A stretch of 64,000 nt of DNA from Solenopsis invicta (GCF_016802725.1 NC_052665.1:3968001-4032000); one strand, 5' to 3'; positions 47,421 through 60,641 are shown, counted from the first letter of the stretch. Notes: generated from the letters alone by a model not told the origin. A program made the numbers and translations.

Positions 47421-49849
47421 TGACGTACGGTTTTACAAGGTTCAATGGAAGGCCGGTCGAGTTTTTTGTTCCTGCGTAACGTTCATTTATGTGCGCCTCT
47501 CTTTTTCTGGTTACTTACTTAACTAAGTTTATGCAAAAAACTAACGTCGCGTGCGGCTGCGGCGAGTTTTCTGGCGCAAACACACATATACGTCTGTGTG
47601 ACGCTGAGAAAAAGTTTGCGCACCGTAAGTAAATTAATTGCTCGTGCCGCAAAAGATCTAATTAATTTTGTTGCAAATTATTTTGGTTTCTTCATTTATA
47701 TCAAACTGCGGTAATACGATTAGTCATGTCTCTAAGAGGTGAAATTTTGCAGAATGTAAATTTCGTTAAAAATAAAAAAATTTTTAATGTATTAATAAAA
47801 AAGGTTCGTATACGCAACACGAAGAAATTAATATGCACACGTATCTTTTTTTTTTTAAATATGTATCATTTATTTTTTACGTAACAAGATTATGTCATTA
47901 AAATAGTATAAATTATAATCAATTTACAAATTACTTAACGTAATATCGGTCTTTAAGCTACATTAATTCTTAATATGATTGTGATAAATGTGATGTTACA
48001 TTTCTCATAAAATATTTACGCGTTGGTAAAAAGTTGTACGAGCTGTGTACGAGCCGTGCACGAGAGTTATAAAAGCACATAAACTTTGGCAATTGATGAC
48101 TTTATCACCGCATGCATAAATCAATCGAGTAGTTCATGGTTGAATAATCAACATCTAAATTCATGATTCGGCAAGATAACTTATTTCAGTGAACATGCTC
48201 TCTGAATCTTTGATCCTTGACTTATAATATCGTGTATATTAATTGAACGAGATTGCAGCTGCTCCGTCCTGTCAATCAACAAATTTTCTTTTTATTTATT
48301 TTTTTCCCCGATTATCTGGCCGCGACACTTTGCCACGCTCTTCCATCCTTCTGCCATTCTTCTGCTTTGTCAACTATTTTCTTTATCTTTTTCTCGTTTA
48401 TGGACCACCCACGACTTTGGCCAGCCCTTCCACTCACGTCAGCTTAACGTCACTCGTGCTCGTACGGCAGGTCCTTTTTGTCACACTCCGCTCTTCTTGC
48501 GTCTCTCCTCATTTCTCTTTGCTTTTCTTTATTTTACTGTGTACTATTTTAAAGCGCGCGTTCGAACTAACAGCTCTTCAGAGCGTTAAATATTCGCTAA
48601 ACATCTGCCGTACGTTTAAACCCGCTATTATCAGCTGTCATCTAACTAGCTACTTTCGCAAGTGTGACCGATTGCTTGTCAAATTGGATAATCAAGTTAA
48701 ATCATCATTTTTCGTAAAACAGATATAAAGATCTCTGTTATACACGTATCCACATTATTATTTTATTGGAAAAAAAAGTGAAAGCCAATTTATGAGAAGA
48801 GTTATCCAAAACGTGAATTGTGCTTTTGATTTTACGATTGTTCAGACGAATGCATTTTGGTGCAGCATTAGCCGCATAAATTAATATTGTAAACATTGGA
48901 AGCTTCCATTCTCTCGGCGTTAGTATAAAAATACGAGATATTCGACGAAAAGTCATTTGTAATCCAATATCAGAAATAGATTGTCCGACACAATACCAGT
49001 CACACTTGTTGCTCATTTGAAGATGATCATAAACAATAGAGTTGCGTTACTTCATCGAGATTTTTCTCGTTTCTCTAATCAAACGTCAAATAATCGTTTT
49101 ATTTGAAATTTGCTCTATAAAATATTTCTTACGTAACATAGTTATACTCAAACTACAGAGTTAGATAGACATCGCAGATAAAAACTCACCAGTCTCACGT
49201 TGACGCAGCAATTTCCACTTCGGAAGTCTAACCAAAGTCTGTCTCCCACAGCTTTTTTCGTCCGTACTCTTCGGTCTCTATAACTCTCTCGTCATGTCAC
49301 GTTCTAACTGTCTTCCCGCGGTCCCCGGAGTCTACTTTACACAGATTGCACTGCACGTCACAGCCGTCCTCTCTCTTCGTCTTCTCCGTCCCGTACAAAC
49401 TCTTTAACAGTCGGAAAATATATCAAAGGGTCCGCACAGTGGAGTGAAGTCAACGAGATATTAATGCTTTTCTTTCCGTTTTGCACAATTAGTGTCCGTA
49501 ATTTTGAAGTTGAGAGGCAGACGTTCGAGAAGCGCTTGGAGAACCCTCCGGGAAGACTATATAGGAGACTTTCGCTCTAACCTCGTAATCGAACACGCCG
49601 TTGTCACGTGCCAAGAGGAAGAGGAAACTGTCTGTCATAAGAGGTTTCAACTGCTTCTTCAAAGAGATTTTCAATTTCTAAGTATAAACGTGTAGGAGAC
49701 TCTCTCAGGAAGAGCGCGTCAAAAAACGAGATGTGCCTCGTGAATCCGCTCGTCTGAAAAATAACGTCGAAGACTATTGGCGGTTACGACAGTTCAGACA
49801 ATTTTCTCGAGACAAGTGATTCATCTAAACGCCCTGAAACGAGATTCCT

Positions 49850-50437
49850 CGAGCGTTTCTCGGGTTATAAGCCGCGGCACGTTCGCGAGATCGACGGACG
49901 CGTGTCGCGCGCGGCCTCCGATTTTTCGTCCGCGCTGTCGTCCGGTCACGTGGCGGCGAGCGCCACATTCATTGATCGCGGACGACCTTGGTGGTGGGTG
50001 TCGCGATGTGAGTTCTCGACGACGAGGTCAATGCATGCATGGGCCACCGCTGCGTGCCAGCCTGGACGAGTCCGCTGGAGGATATTCGCGCCGAAAAATC
50101 GACACACGAGGAAGAAGTAGGCTACTGCGAGGACGAGAAGTGATTCGTCCCGCGTGCGGATCGTAAGGTCGTTGCATTCGCGTGTGGTGCGGTCTGCCTG
50201 GTCGGCGGCACGGGTCGAGCCGAGACCACCCACGTCTCTTTGGTGCCAACACTCGTGTTTATGCTCGGGTACGAGTACGTTCTCCAGAGCTCACGAGGAG
50301 GAATACGTCCGTTCGCGAACTGTTCGCCAAACGTACTGAGGAACCCGGCGGCTGGTTCGTCGGTGACGTTGTGCCTCCGCGGGTTCGATTCCCGGATGGG
50401 CATGCGCCACGTTCTGCGCTTTCGGGGGGAGGTTGCC

Positions 50438-50476
<39 letters not shown>

Positions 50477-50560
50477 GGTGGTGCTAGTGGTGTTACTGCT
50501 GCTCCTGCTGTTCGTGGAGGTGCATCCACCACTGAGAGATAGTTGCTATCGGTGGGGTTG
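49850..50560. promoter_or_regulatory. CpG-rich island with triplet repeat
   Basis: This is one of the longest GC- and CpG-rich stretches outside the 26-28 kb region, with abrupt AT-rich DNA from about 50,690. On the minus strand a possible donor (GACTG|GTGAGT) lies 650 bases away at 49,199. Promoter or enhancer function is inferred from composition only. Confidence 0.25.
50441..50475 (+). repeat. (CTG)n triplet repeat, about 12 units
   Basis: Uninterrupted GCT units inside a CpG-rich island; looser GCT and GGT triplets follow to about 50,510. It reads as poly-Ala, poly-Cys or poly-Leu in one direction and poly-Ala, poly-Ser or poly-Gln in the other. The open frames across it (plus 50,182-50,487 and 50,240-50,542, minus 50,122-50,532) have no other family feature. 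Confidence 0.95.
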
Positions 50561-50737
50561 CTGAGGGCTATCTTCTTTTCGTTCTCTATCTCGCTCTCAT
50601 GCCGCTCTCCTACACTCTCGCTTATCTCACGCTGTTTTTGCCCTCGTCGTGTCGGTTAAACCTCACTCTTCCTCGACATCTTCGTCAATTTAATTTGGCC
50701 ATCGTAGTAATTATCTGTGTTCGAATACATGCTGAGT

Positions 50738-50772
50738 TAATTATACTCTAATTATATTCTAATTATATTCTA
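50738..50772 (+). repeat. Three tandem 11-bp units
   Basis: TAATTATACTC, TAATTATATTC and TAATTATATTC in a row. Confidence 0.8.
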
Positions 50773-53692
50773 AAGATGAACAATTTTTTTAAAATATATA
50801 TAATGATCAAATTTTATATACTATCTTTTGCTAATTTTGAATTTTATTAACTGTAGCATTATAATAAGAGAACTGGATTGTTTATCATGCTTGTCTTACT
50901 TTGATAATTGTTCATTAATTTTTATGTTTCCATTAATGGCTGAATGCATTCACAACTTACATTTCACATAAATGTTTAGCTTTTGTTCCTTGTATAATTA
51001 TGTTTTGCAAGAGAATTTTTTTGTATGAGGTACTAATTTATTTATAACAATAAAAAAAACCCTCGCGATATCGACGTGACATGCATATCTGACTATTCGT
51101 GATGAGACGAACAATTTAAAGAATTCACGCGTCTTTTTGAAGCAGATGTTATAAATTTGATAATCTATTTGGCCGTTTCCATGAAATGTCTATTTGTTGC
51201 GAGGTAACAGTTCGTGAAGCGAAATGGAGGGTAATTACGACTGGCGCACTTGTTGCTCTTGCTGTTGTTGCCTTTCTGCTACTGTTGCTGACGAGCACAT
51301 CATACGTTCAAGTATTACGCACTTTTATTATTTTAAAGAATTTTTAGAAAAATTTTATTATTATATCATATATAACGTATGCTTATCATTTAAATGCTAC
51401 ACGTCACAATATAAATAATGCACATGTTAATAAAAAAAATCTATTGCTTTTTTTTTTTAAATAAAAATTGATTAACGAAATTTTATTTTGTAAGAGGAGA
51501 CGAAGTTTCCAATAATTTAATTATCTATAAACTTGTCGATGGCCGTATTGCTAGTAAAACCTTTCTTCGATGTGTGTCTGGTGGTTCGCGAAAATATGCA
51601 CCGTGTTATTTATTTAAATATTGTTTATGTTTAAATAAATCGTCTCTAGCAGAGCACGCAGCACACATGTAGAGTACGCGTTTATATTACGTTTCTGTGC
51701 TTGTTGGCATCGCGTAATTAACGTTACACGTTCTGTAATGCATGTTTCATTATGCGGGCGTTGTATCGCTGTATCGTAATTAGTAAGCTTAAAGGCAGAT
51801 ATTATTCACGACACGTGATAGTTATACGCGCGATAGGATATAGGCTTCAAAGGATAAAGCAGAGCGCACATAGCATGCGTGAAGAAAGTCGCGCGCGTAT
51901 TCACTTCAATAGACATCCCTTGTTCCTTTTACATTAGCGTATCACGCCTTATTCAATTTGTCTCCCTTTTTATTCTTTGCGTTTTTCTGGTTTTACTTAC
52001 GTACCTTTCTATTTTACGATCGATGACAAAGAAAACACCGCGGGTCCCTAATTATAATCACAAGACTGTCCAACAAATATAAATGATAAAATTCTTAACC
52101 ACTTCTATTGAAACGAGTATTTATAACTAAAAGTTATCTGCACGATTGAAACGTCTGAAAAGAAAACGACTGATTTTTACTAGTTTTTACGTCAAAGGAC
52201 AATTTTCAAGAATTATAAATTGATGAAAAATGTCTCAATAATGAGGCTCATTGTCAGTAATAGTATATTTTATTGCAACAAATACATTGATTATTATTTA
52301 ATTCTTTTTGGCCATTTTTATGAGAAAATTAATTTTTCTATTGTATATACAATATATTATAAAATTTTATCATCTTTTTTGTCAGATATATTTGATCAGA
52401 TATCAACATTAATTGCATATCAAAATTATATTTTTCTCAAGTCCATGTCGCACACATAAATAATTCTATCGCATCATTATGAGTTTTTAAAGTAACTTTT
52501 TAAACATTAATTACATTGGAAAAAGCTTCAATTATTCTACCGATTTTTATGTACAATAATTTAATAGCTTTCATAAGTATACATGAATACATATTAATAC
52601 GCATTGTTCTTGCTACATTTTCACGTCGCAATTAATTAACCTGGTCATTTGATTTCGGTAACGGCGTTATACAGCATGCAACGGAAGATTTTATACGGCT
52701 TGTAACTTTCTAATGTCCCCCGCTGAAATCTCAATTACCGAGCATAACTTGAGAAGTAGCGTCAGCTTCCACGGTGGCAATCGCGCCAACTTCCGCCATA
52801 CGTAGAGGTACATACGTCGGCGTTTCCATTGGTCGATCGGGCATGAATTTAGACGGTGTGCCCTGGATAACCCCGGAGATTGAGACAATATACGTCGGCT
52901 GTGCCGCTGCGGTTTGCCGTTGCAGGAGGTATGGCGCGCAGCCCGGCGACGGCTCGGTTTGCCGGCACGGCCGAGAGAACGAGAAACCCAGTTAACTCGG
53001 CAGGTTGATTACGGTGCGGCAGGTGTCACGCGCTCAACTCTACCAAGTTTCGTCTAATCGCGCGAAATATCTTGCGAATTACGAGCACGGGGGGGTTTCC
53101 GCGCGCCGCGACACGCTGCACGTAATCGTCCGTTCGCTCGTTCGCTCATCCGCCGATGCCGCAGTTAATTGCACTTGCGACAGGCGTGCACTTTCTCTAT
53201 CCCCGTAACGTCAACACGGGGTCGAAAGGGTTCGCCGCAAGTGCACTTCGCACGCGCCGCAGAGCGCGCTGGCCCTTTTTGCCGATTGCACCGCGTTTCT
53301 CTTTGGTAGATCCGAACAACGCAGCACAATAACGCAGCCCCGACAAAGCACAAGCGCGAAAATTTATATACGAGATCGATATGTATCGATGTGTATGTAA
53401 ATAACGTTAGCGGTAGTAAATTAAATCTCTTTTCTTTTGGATTGGCGTTGTTGCGCGATAAAAATTAATTAAAATTGGAAATGGTAGATTACAGGAGAGT
53501 TCGCGCATCGAACACAGATATATAATGCCACCCGCGGTTTTTCGGGTTATTAGGTCAACTCATTATCTCTCTCAAGCCAAGGATTGAGCCGTAATAAAAT
53601 GCCTCCGTGTTCCGCAAAATCGACCCCCGGGGGGAATTAATCTATTCCGGTGCGATCATTCAATCTTCTCGGATTGCAGTTTTTTACATACT

Positions 53693-53699
<7 letters not shown>

Positions 53700-53744
<45 letters not shown>

Positions 53745-53746
53745 CT
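53700..53746 (+). repeat. CT microsatellite
   Basis: (CT)n with two TTT interruptions, positioned like a polypyrimidine tract before the candidate microexon at 53,758. Confidence 0.95.
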
Positions 53747-53757
53747 ATGCGGCACAG

Positions 53758-53792
53758 TCGCACACGAATATGCTCGGGATAAAACGAATCTG
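53758..53792 (+). CDS. Weak candidate microexon after a CT microsatellite
   Basis: A long CT tract (53,700-53,746) runs into ATGCGGCACAG, an excellent 3' splice-site shape. It is followed 35 bases later by CTG|GTGAGTTC, an excellent donor. Entered in phase 0 (as the candidate exon at 43,662-43,722 would require), it reads SHTNMLGIKRI plus two bases without a stop. Entered directly from the 30,678 exon it meets a TAA, so it only fits if the intermediate exon is real. CT microsatellites mimic polypyrimidine tracts and an acceptor can arise by chance beside one, so confidence is low. Product unknown. Confidence 0.15.
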
Positions 53793-54273
53793 GTGAGTTC
53801 GACATTTGATTTCATCGAATGACCTACGCCGCGAATGGCTTTTCATGAAATCTACGTTCCCACATAGCGATCAATTGATTCAAAAATAGGGTAGGTCGTC
53901 AATTCGTCGCGGCTTTCCAAATCGAAGTGCGCAACGATCAGCGGTCGATTGTAATCGCGATGAATTGCCGAGGAGTTACGATGCTACGTACTCCGTTACA
54001 TTCGTAACTAGTGAGTCTTGTATTTAGAAGCAGATTTTTTTCGTAGCAGAAAAAATGGACGTCGTTTGATATTGAAGAGTTTGTTATTGAAAGATTCGAT
54101 TATCTCCTTAATGTGATAATATTACAATTTAAAGAAAACGTTATTTGAAATACAATTTAAAAATCTATAAAAAAATTATTGAAAAAAATCTAATAATAAA
54201 TTCTGATATGCAATAAAGTACATTAATGTTAATACTGAGCAAAGAAAGATGTCTCACAGCATGAAACCAATAT

Positions 54274-54516
54274 AGGGTTACTGCATCAGTCGCTGAACAA
54301 TCATCAGTAAATGACTATGTTTAGAAAAGTATTAAAATAATAAGACTTTGAAATAATAAATTGCAAATCAATTGTATTTCTTATGATCTAATTTTTATAA
54401 ACATTTTATTAAAATATTATTTTTTTATTTAAAAATGTAATTATATTAAAATTTTATTTATGTGTTCATTGACTAATTCAATTTTTTATTTGTTTATTGA
54501 CTGGTGCAGTAACCTT
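54274..54516. mobile_element. MITE with GGTTACTGCA ends, 243 bp
   Basis: The left end AGGGTTACTGCATCAGTCGC pairs with the complemented right end AAGGTTACTGCACCAGTCAA. A subterminal copy of the inner part, AGTCAATGAAC on the complement, lies near 54,463-54,473. Flanking CCAATAT (left) and ACAATAT (right) suggest a 7-bp target duplication with one change. The interior is AT-rich without coding capacity. Confidence 0.7.
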
Positions 54517-55440
54517 ACAATATTTTTGATCGCAAAATATTTTTAAAAATATGTAGTTAAATCGTAATTCTATGAATACTTTCGTTACGATACAATAGAA
54601 CAGAATTTTATGTAGAATATTTTTCTAGAAAAAAGCGGCTAACTAAAAAAAAACTAAGTTATCAACTTGTTTTTATACTGCAAAGCTACGTCTAATTAAG
54701 AAACTCATATTTTTCACATCTCATACGTATAAGAGAACCGATAAAAAATAAAGTATAGATTATAATATTAAAAAAATACAGATGGCATGAAAAACGTTTG
54801 ATCGAGGGGCAGAGCTTAGAAAGAAATTCCGAAAAATGTCCTATTCATTTTATTCTCACGTCTCGGTATTAATTTCGCAATTATTAATTGCGAGGACATT
54901 ATTAATTCGCGCCTCGAGACACGACGAGGTGACGGGAATCGCTTTAAAATGCGCAAGGAATGCGCGCGAGAAAGGAGGAAGAGGACTACGACGAAGGTCA
55001 GAGAAGCGGCGATAATGAAAGGAGAGTTAATCACTCCGACCAGACAGTACTGACAATACGCGCACCATTGAGAGAAGGAGACTTTGTATTTAGGAACATG
55101 AGCTATTCGGGCGCTAGTTGGCTATGCAAATGCACTTTGGGAATTCGCGAGCTTGAATACTCGGTACTGCAAAAAAAGAATAAAGAAATAAAAAAAAGGA
55201 AAAAAAAATGTAACGTGATCCGTTGAGATATTTTATCGAAGGAGCTTTTCTCGGCTGTGTTTCCATCTCCGGTTATTTTTCGACAAACGATACTCCTCTC
55301 AGTTTTGTACCCATGCGTGTTATATTTCACGTTTAAGAATATTTACAGACGACGGTATTAGAAGCTGGAATGATTTGTCATTGGAAAAGGTAGGAGGCAC
55401 ATAATGGCATTAAACGCGGCTATGCATCAAGCGTCGCTTG

Positions 55441-55457
55441 CCCCCTCCCCCCCCCCT
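55441..55457 (+). repeat. Poly(C) tract
   Basis: C runs interrupted by a single T (minus-strand G runs). Confidence 0.85.
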
Positions 55458-56864
55458 CCGCAAAAAGTGCAAAAAAATGTGGAAAGACTTTTTCCTTCCT
55501 CTCCATACAATTCGTCGTAAACGTTAGGACAGATCAAGAGAGAACAAGAGAGAAAAAGGAAGTATCGCCAGCTGTAGCGTCCCTCGAGGACCTTCGTAAC
55601 GTTGAACCAAAGGAATAACTTATGCCCCCGCCTCTTCGTGGCGTCGAAAGAAAAATGCGTTTGCACCAAGCCAACGATCGGAGGGAACAAAATGGATGAT
55701 GGAGATACAATTCTAGAGCTACCGACAGAATCTTAAATCACGATTTTTATGGTGAATTGTACGAAGCTCCGCTAAACTTACACAGCTTCTTAAAAACATC
55801 GTAAAATTTCATTTGCCTTGCGAAGAAGGCCACTCCAATTATCCGAGAAACCGCAAAATTCTAACTCACAAATGATGGTATTAATATTAAAATTAGTTTG
55901 CTATGTTAGCCATTCATATTGTATTGTTGTATTAACATGAAAAAATATTTGGAATATATATTAAAGAATAAGAGAAGAGAGAGAAAGGGGGAAGGAGTAC
56001 ATGACTTTTCAGAATGATTTAAAAATAAATTATATATACATTTATAACATACATACGCACAAAGTTGTTACACATCTTTTTTTGAACAATGTTCTCTTTT
56101 CTTCCGCCTTTTTTTCTCTTCTGAAATTTTTCACTTTTTTTTTTACATTATAAGGGATAAAAGAATCACCATATTTTTAGTATCAGTAGGATCATCTCTT
56201 TCATAAATAATCCGATATGTATCTGCGGCCTTAAACTTTTTTCATGCCAATCGAGGCGGGATTCGAGTGCTCGTTCTATCGCCCTCGCGGAATCCCAACC
56301 CCTCGGTCGGCGTCGCGAGAGAATCTAATGAATTTGAGCCGTCAATAATACGCGCGGCTCGCGTTCGAGGGGAAGTCTTCCCCAAACATGCGGCCGAAGC
56401 GAACGATAGAGAGCAGTCTCCCGGTTTGTCTCGTCCGCTCGCGTGCACTCGCGCGCATTTATATGCACGCGCGCGCAGACAAAAGAACCTGCTCGCTGCT
56501 CGGCTTGTACGAGAAACGACCGCGCGCGCGCCCGCGCGGATGCAGTCACTGTGAAATTAACGAATTTTTCACGATGGACACATTAACTGTTGCCGGCCGG
56601 GTCAGCAAAAGCGTCCCCGATGCTTTATGACAACAATGCGAGCGATACTGCGGAAGGATGAGTGCGACGATAAACTGGATTTACTGTCGCGCGGTGGCAG
56701 GGGTGAATTTATGGCGGGTGCAAGTTGCACTGCAAGAGTACCGAATTTTCGTGTCAATCTCAAGGGAGATAAATAAAATAGTACATCACATTTTTAAGAT
56801 TTTCGTTGCTATGTGCAATGAAAACGATTTCGTATTATAGTATTTATAAAAATCATTTGCAGTT

Positions 56865-57094
56865 CATAAACATGCTATTCCATGTCCAACCCACAAAATT
56901 TTTGAATTATTGGAGGTAGTCAATGGAGGTAGTCCATTTTTCTACACTAAACAAAAAAGATCCAAGCCTATATGTGCTTTAAATTAATAAAAAAATATAA
57001 TTTTTATCCACAATACATTTTTAAATCACATGAAATATCTGCATTTTTCTCGAAACGGGTTCATATGGGTTGGACGTTTCTTGCATAACTATGG
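56865..57094 (+). mobile_element. Dispersed repeat, copy B, with inverted termini
   Basis: Beyond the blocks shared with 20,353-20,521, this copy has a left end (CATAAACATGC ... GTCCAACCCA). It is the inverted, diverged partner of its right end, which complemented reads CATAGTTATGC ... GTCCAACCCA. It is therefore probably a non-autonomous DNA transposon of about 230 bp, with copy A a truncated relative. Confidence 0.6.
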
Positions 57095-58128
57095 CCACAT
57101 AAAAATTTAATTCTCTTTTTTCTTACTTCTTGTAACATCGTAGCTCTTTTTTTTATTACATTTTTTGGAAATTGATCCTTATACGATTTCTGTTCTCTGC
57201 ATACGTTCTCCAAGGTTCTCCGAATTTATGATGAACAGTAAATTCGGTAAAACGGTGCGATATGTATGCATCAGAGGTAATTACAGATTCCGCTAGGAAG
57301 TCGTTCTTCGACTATTCGACGACGCAGTCGGCGAGCGTGCGTCCTTCCGGGTAGAGCGATCCAATTAACTTTCGAAGATGTATGCATATATACGCGTCGT
57401 GCTCCTCGAAATTAACCTCCGGTTGCGTTCCGAAGAGTCGGGACTCTCAAAAAAAATCCGGTACTGCGAAGTGCCTCCTCTGTTAAATTCCCGCCTTCCC
57501 GCACCTACGACCGTTGTGCAGGGCTAATAGGATTCGCGAAATTAATTACCCGCATTTACATAAGCCCCCGTAAACGTTTTTCTTTTCTTTCCTAGCCGGA
57601 GCCTCCGGCCTTGCCTACCTTCCGCCGAGCGGCATGCAGAGGCGGACGAATAATTCTCGTAGAGAAATTCGTGATTACGTTAACGATATCCCCGTCCCGT
57701 TTTCTCTCCCTCGTGCTTTAGCTCGCATCGTCCCGTTTCATTCCGACTGCAGTGCCGAGTCACTGCGTTACGCCTTTGCGTTTAGGTCGTCACGGCATTG
57801 TCCCCGTCGCCGTGCCGCGTCGTCGGCAACAGCCGCGACACGGGTAACGAGATTTGTCGTCCAAGATAATTAGATTATCCGCACTCTGGACGACCGGCAT
57901 AGCCGGTGTTAGCATGGGGCGAGCAGGTAAACGTGCGACGACCATGCCGCAGAGGCGACAACGTCGTCCAAGTAAACGTCTGTTTGCTAATTTTTGAGAA
58001 TAAAAGGAAAATACTCCGCTGTTAGATCGACTCTCACGAGAAACGATCGTTGTCGTCACGGTTTGAAACTAAAGTTGAATGTAGGAAGAATGAGATGTAC
58101 CTTACAGTTAAATTCTATCATTTAGGTT

Positions 58129-58151
58129 GCGCGCGCGTGTGTGTGTGTGTG
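58129..58151 (+). repeat. (GC)4(GT)7 alternating tract
   Basis: GCGCGCGC passes directly into GT units. Fully alternating purine-pyrimidine, Z-DNA-prone. Confidence 0.9.
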
Positions 58152-58485
58152 ATTTCCTCGAGTTTCCTATATATGCATTTTTTACTAATCTATGCAAAGA
58201 TTATATTATTTTCTTAATCTTAAATGTATAATTTATTCCTTTTGATTTCCAATATTAAATAATCTGTGAGCTTGGTCATAAGTTTTTTAATCTTCAAGAA
58301 ACATTTAATTATTGACGAAAACTTATGCTTACAAATTTCTCTATTTATCTGTAAGAGATTTTTACTTTTACGATATTACATTTGGTACTGTCATAAAATT
58401 CAATATATATTTTTAAGTCACACAAACACATTGAACTTAATGTATCTATAACTAAAAAGTATATGTATGAAATTTGTTTTCATTA

Positions 58486-58516
58486 CATTACACTAAATTT
58501 TTAACATAGTGTAATA
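58486..58516. repeat. Small hairpin, ATTACACTA stem
   Basis: ATTACACTA and TAGTGTAAT are separated by about 12 bases. It may be a decayed terminal-repeat relic. Confidence 0.6.
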
Positions 58517-58998
58517 AAATTGCAATCTTATTCGAGTATATACCGCTAACATATAAATGGGAATGCCGTAGAGTATTCGCATTTTCAGTAACACAATTGC
58601 GTGTGGATATCGTGGATACCGTCTTCGTGAAACGAAGGAAAGGATAGAGGAGGCGCAAAGTAATTACTTGCGATCTGTTTCTCCGTGTTCGCCGTTTGCG
58701 CTCGCCAAGTATAGGTATATATCGCGCTCAGTAACAAGAGGCAGCCTTATCAACCACCGGTACATGTCCAATCAATTTTCAACGTGACGGCGCACGCCGC
58801 TTTTGTGGTAATATCTATTATTCGGTATCCCGGGACCCCGGCTGCATTCTACCCTCACGCATCACACACGTGATCTCCTCGTGACAATGGCGTACGGAAT
58901 ACCACGGAATTCCCAGCGCGTTCCCGACCCCAGCTTTCCAGATCAAAAAGCGCTGAATGCTCGCAACTTCTGATGTCTGATGACGAACCGAATCTCCA

Positions 58999-59013
58999 AG
59001 AGAGAGAGAGAGA
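58999..59013 (+). repeat. (GA)7 microsatellite
   Basis: Short pure AG/GA run. Confidence 0.85.
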
Positions 59014-59187
59014 CGCTTTGACCATCGTAACGTGTCGCGGTTTTTTGAGCATTTAATCTACCTGAACGATGTCTGGATTATGCGCATGAAAGGTTCAAAG
59101 TTGCAAGGACTGACAAAAAATGTTTAATTGCTCGTATAATCTAATATTAGCTTAACTTACGTTTGTATAATATAATCTTTTTTTGCT

Positions 59188-59206
59188 ATATCTAAAGTTT
59201 AGATAT
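59188..59206. repeat. Perfect 19-bp palindrome
   Basis: ATATCTAAA and TTTAGATAT surround a single G, in AT-rich DNA. Confidence 0.8.
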
Positions 59207-60636
59207 GATAGTTATTTACATTGTAGAGATTTAGTATTTTAGATTTTAATAGATATAAATTAATTGAATATATAATTTTAATTTTATTCTGGCTATCCTT
59301 GATACACTTTTTTGATATTGATTACACTTTTTGCTACGAGATTCATGTTACAAATATAAACGCAGGGCCTTACTTATTGATTCGTTATACTTTACGTTAA
59401 CTGAACGTTGTATCATCATATCGTACTAAATTATAACTGTTACGTGCACGCAATAACTCCTGGTTTGAGATTTAATTGAGACAGGTGGAAGGAAAAGTGT
59501 ATCGCACACATATCGGGGTCATATAAACGGTCAATTACAACAAACCGTATTTCGCGAACCGAACATAATTACATGTTCTTGTAATAGTAGCTTAGCGAAT
59601 TAATTTATTAGCGACGATTGTTGCTACACTTTTTTGCATTCAAATAACAGATCATCGGTTGGAATACTAATGCTCTCTATACAGTCTACACACTAATTCG
59701 CGTTCATGTAAATTAAGTCGATTTTTTACAACCGCTCATTTTCAATAGCATTATATGCAAATGCGGCTGTTTCTAAAGAAAGAAATTATAGTATAATGCA
59801 TGTTATCGTTTCTAAGTGTCTCTTTCTTTTCTCGTCAAAAGACAAAAGAATATATTACGTGAGGAGACTTACAGAATAACAGAAAAATTGGGGGAGCAGA
59901 TAATAAGGCGTCCACATAGAGATAAAGAATATTGGAAAATAAATTTGCAAAATTGGTCTATTACTTGCAGTGAATATGAACATTGAATACAAATGCGTTC
60001 TGTTGCATTCTCTGAACGTATGCATTTTGTGTTATTAAAGAGGAGTGCTGTTTTTCATCCACAACAGAGGATAGGCAGTAAGTTACGAACGTAATTAATG
60101 AATGTCAAAGATTAGACCAGAGAATTAGAGTCGAACAACAACAAAAAAAAAAACAAGTACAAATTAATTAATATCAGATGGGAATGACGATTAAAAGGTT
60201 GTACAAGGAGAGGAAACCGACAAAGGAGAACGGGGCAAAAATTGCCGCCGCAGATCCGAGCCGAATCGACAGATACAATACGTCTAATGTATCCCTGGAA
60301 ACAGCGGGGGGAAGGCGCAGATACTAACCGGACCTGGAGAGCAGTCGTTGCCCGGGCTCGCGTACACGAACGCAACACCATCCAGAAATTGAAAGTCGAT
60401 TGAATAGCGCCGCTCGACGGTCGGGAATGGATACATGCCGATTGTGTCGGTGAACTTGAATCCCGGGCACAATGGGCTCAATGAAACGCATCATTATTGT
60501 CCAATTCCTCTCTCCTCTGTTTCGGCTTCTTCATCTGTGTCTCTTCCTTCGTCTTCTCCCACCTTTCCTCCGCTCCATCTCTACTCGCGCAGAGCACTCC
60601 GGCACACGTTCCCTCTTCTGCGTCGAGATTTCGTTG

Positions 60637-60641
<5 letters not shown>

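Noticed and set aside
47600..47625. CGCTGAGAAAAAG, a possible solo end of the GAGAAAAAA MITE family
   Set aside because: No inverted partner within about 600 bases on either side; a single 12-base match in AT-rich DNA is not enough.
48243..48728. 161-codon hydrophobic frame suggestive of a membrane protein
   Set aside because: The Phe/Leu/Ser-rich translation comes from a pyrimidine-rich stretch; it has no motif and no splice or promoter context.
50379..50402. GGGTTCGATTCCCGG looks like a tRNA T-arm with a perfect Pol III B box
   Set aside because: The would-be acceptor strand ATGGGCA has no 5' partner about 65-75 bases upstream, and no D-arm or anticodon arm can be drawn. It may be chance in a GC-rich island, or at most a tRNA-like remnant.
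50122..50532. 136-codon minus-strand frame with poly-Ala
   Set aside because: Driven by the CTG array and high GC. No start-site, splice or domain evidence.
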